From: Streptomyces sp. TG1A-8
GTDB lineage: Bacteria > Actinomycetota > Actinomycetes > Streptomycetales > Streptomycetaceae
Length of the DNA stretch: 64,000 bases
Assembly (NCBI RefSeq): GCF_030499535.1
Contig: NZ_JASTLB010000001.1
Span: 5,084,001 to 5,148,000 of the forward strand
Direction of reading: 5' to 3'
In this document: piece by piece, positions 62,853 through 64,000 of the stretch
Layout: each line of letters starts with the position of its first letter
Numbering within the stretch: position 1 is the stretch's first letter
Notes under the pieces: model-generated
What the model saw: the letters and a program-made list of their open reading frames with translations, nothing else
Database searches by the model: none
What the model was told of the DNA's origin: nothing
Translations under genes and position numbers: made by a program

Positions 62853-62920
62853 AGGGCGGCGACCGACCAGCGAGAAGGCCGCAGCCGACCGCGCGGGCGA
62901 GACTCTCGGGAAGGCGCTAC

Positions 62921-63880
62921 GTGAGTCCCAACGGCTCCGACCGCTCGCCGCGGCGCCCGATGCGGCGGAAGCTGCTGCAGGCACTGACCGCGGGCCTGGT
63001 CCTGGCGACCGCAACCGGTTGCACATACAAGGACTTCCCCCGCCTTGGCATGCCCACCCCGACCACGGAAGAGGCTCCGCGGATCCTCTCCCTGTGGCAG
63101 GGCTCTTGGGCTGCCGCGCTCGCCGTCGGCGTGCTGGTGTGGGGCCTGATCCTGTGGAGTGCCCTCTTCCACCGGCGCAGCCGCACCAAGGTCGAGGTCC
63201 CTCCGCAGACCCGCTACAACATGCCGATCGAGGCCCTCTACACGGTGGTCCCGATCATCATCATCTCGGTGCTCTTCTACTTCACGGCCCGGGACGAGTC
63301 GAAGCTCCTCGACCTCTCCAAGAAGCCCGACGTCACGGTCAACGTGGTCGGCTTCCAGTGGAGCTGGGGCTTCAACTACATCGAGAACGTCCCCGGTTCC
63401 ACCGGTGACGCAAGGACCGACAAGAACCTGGCCAGCGTTCCGGACCGGTACAAGAAGGCGTTCCCGGCGAACGCCGGCGGCGTCTACGACATCGGCACCC
63501 CCGGCACGCGGAACCCGCAGAACGGCAACCCCGGCCCCACGCTCTGGCTCCCCAAGGGCAAGACCGTCCGCTTCGTCCTCACTTCGCGCGACGTCATCCA
63601 CTCCTTCTGGGTGCTGCCGTTCCTGATGAAGCAGGACGTCATCCCGGGCCACCCCAACGCCTTCCAGGTGACTCCCACCCAGGAGGGCACCTTCCGGGGC
63701 AAGTGCGCCGAGCTGTGCGGCGTCGACCACTCCCGCATGCTGTTCAACGTGAAGGTCGTCTCTCCGGAGCGCTACGAGCAGCACCTCAAGGACCTCGTCA
63801 AGAAGGGGCAGACCGGTTACGTTCCCGCGGGCATCGAGCAGACGGCCCACGAGAAGAACCGGGAGTTCAACATCCTGTGA
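62921..63880 (+). CDS. ctaC: cytochrome c oxidase subunit II, lipoprotein
   Basis: 319 residues, GTG 62921 after GGAAGG. A lipobox (ATATGC, Cys34) suggests lipid anchoring as in Gram-positive CtaC. Two membrane helices follow (about 60-80 and 100-118). The exported cupredoxin domain binds the dinuclear CuA centre through VIHSFWVLP (His), GKCAELCGVDH (Cys, Glu, Cys, His) and HSRMLF (Met). VGFQWSWGFNY is the usual aromatic strand. The protein accepts electrons from the bcc complex cytochromes for the aa3 oxidase. Its stop overlaps the ctaD start by GTGA. Confidence 0.97.
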   Translation: MSPNGSDRSPRRPMRRKLLQALTAGLVLATATGCTYKDFPRLGMPTPTTEEAPRILSLWQGSWAAALAVGVLVWGLILWSALFHRRSRTKVEVPPQTRYNMPIEALYTVVPIIIISVLFYFTARDESKLLDLSKKPDVTVNVVGFQWSWGFNYIENVPGSTGDARTDKNLASVPDRYKKAFPANAGGVYDIGTPGTRNPQNGNPGPTLWLPKGKTVRFVLTSRDVIHSFWVLPFLMKQDVIPGHPNAFQVTPTQEGTFRGKCAELCGVDHSRMLFNVKVVSPERYEQHLKDLVKKGQTGYVPAGIEQTAHEKNREFNIL

Positions 63881-64000
63881 GCATCCTCAACGAACCCCAG
63901 GGTGCCGCGGCAGCAGGGTCCCACTATGAGGACGAGCTGCCGGTCCGGCGCCAGCGCCGCGGTGAAGTGGTCGTCAAGTGGCTCACGACCACCGACCACA
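63877..64000 (+). CDS. ctaD: cytochrome c oxidase subunit I, 5' fragment
   Basis: The GTG at 63877 overlaps the ctaC stop and starts MSILNEPQGAAAAGSHYEDE, continuing to VVVKWLTTTDH at the window edge. The TTTDHK context just before the first helix is typical of actinobacterial CtaD, the haem-copper subunit. Only about 41 codons are in the window; the gene continues beyond it. Translational coupling with ctaC is likely. Confidence 0.9.
   Translation, partial: MSILNEPQGAAAAGSHYEDELPVRRQRRGEVVVKWLTTTDH

Overview
The window is high-GC (roughly 70-75%) chromosomal DNA with near-total G/C at third codon positions, frequent GTG starts, many long perfect G/C-rich hairpins at gene ends and a gene set (GlnA with a GlnR box, HtpX with PspAB, PspA with PspAA, DUF4191 next to lipA/lipB, MarP-like protease, erpA/nadA next to ctaC-ctaD) typical of Streptomyces or a close relative. 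The gene order looks like a conserved core arm of a Streptomyces chromosome. I see no tRNA, rRNA, insertion sequence, prophage or CRISPR array.

Layout. 1-4.1 kb: the 3' part of a very large secreted amylase/pullulanase. 4.1-12 kb: small and regulatory genes (tautomerase-like enzyme, TetR regulator, a sigma-factor-like protein with an exported C-terminal domain, a lipoprotein, a DUF1996 exported protein, a winged-helix regulator preceded by a possible 40-codon leader ORF, an ArsC-like protein). 12-14.1 kb: PspAB and HtpX, membrane-stress functions. 14.2-19.9 kb: cutA, glnA (type I glutamine synthetase) with a textbook GlnR box, an RDD membrane protein, and the lipoate genes lipB-lipA with DUF4191. 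20-28.8 kb: a TPR-type regulator, FAD oxidoreductase, SDR epimerase, GNAT enzyme, MarP-like protease, peptidoglycan amidase and a WYL regulator. 28.9-36.3 kb: the 2-oxoacid dehydrogenase block, aceE, a GntR regulator, sucB-type E2 and lpd; lipA/lipB nearby supply the lipoyl cofactor these E2 chains need. 36.5-46.2 kb: pepA and the scattered late cobalamin genes cobS, cobT and cobU among membrane proteins (rhomboid-like, MprF-like). 46.2-54 kb: an HtrA-like lipoprotein, a methyltransferase apparently starting at CTG, DUF3043, pspA-pspAA, a DUF3616 exported protein and a two-component system. 54-57.3 kb: an RND efflux pump. 57.3-64 kb: nadA, erpA, a gene broken by a 38-bp tandem repeat, an adenosine-kinase-like PfkB protein, a cysteine desulfurase-TusA fusion, ctaC and the start of ctaD.

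The most unusual sequence signals are: three perfect copies of a 38-bp repeat that put a membrane-anchored protein gene out of frame (59429-59542), where one or four copies would restore it; a short ORF with a Cys-Cys pair followed immediately by a hairpin, in the leader of a winged-helix regulator (10561-10709); a perfect palindrome laid over a recognisable promoter between aceE and a GntR gene (31754-31783); long inverted repeats upstream of nadA and ctaC; and an in-frame 21-bp tandem array upstream of the GntR gene (32686-32811). All functional readings of these are inference from sequence alone.
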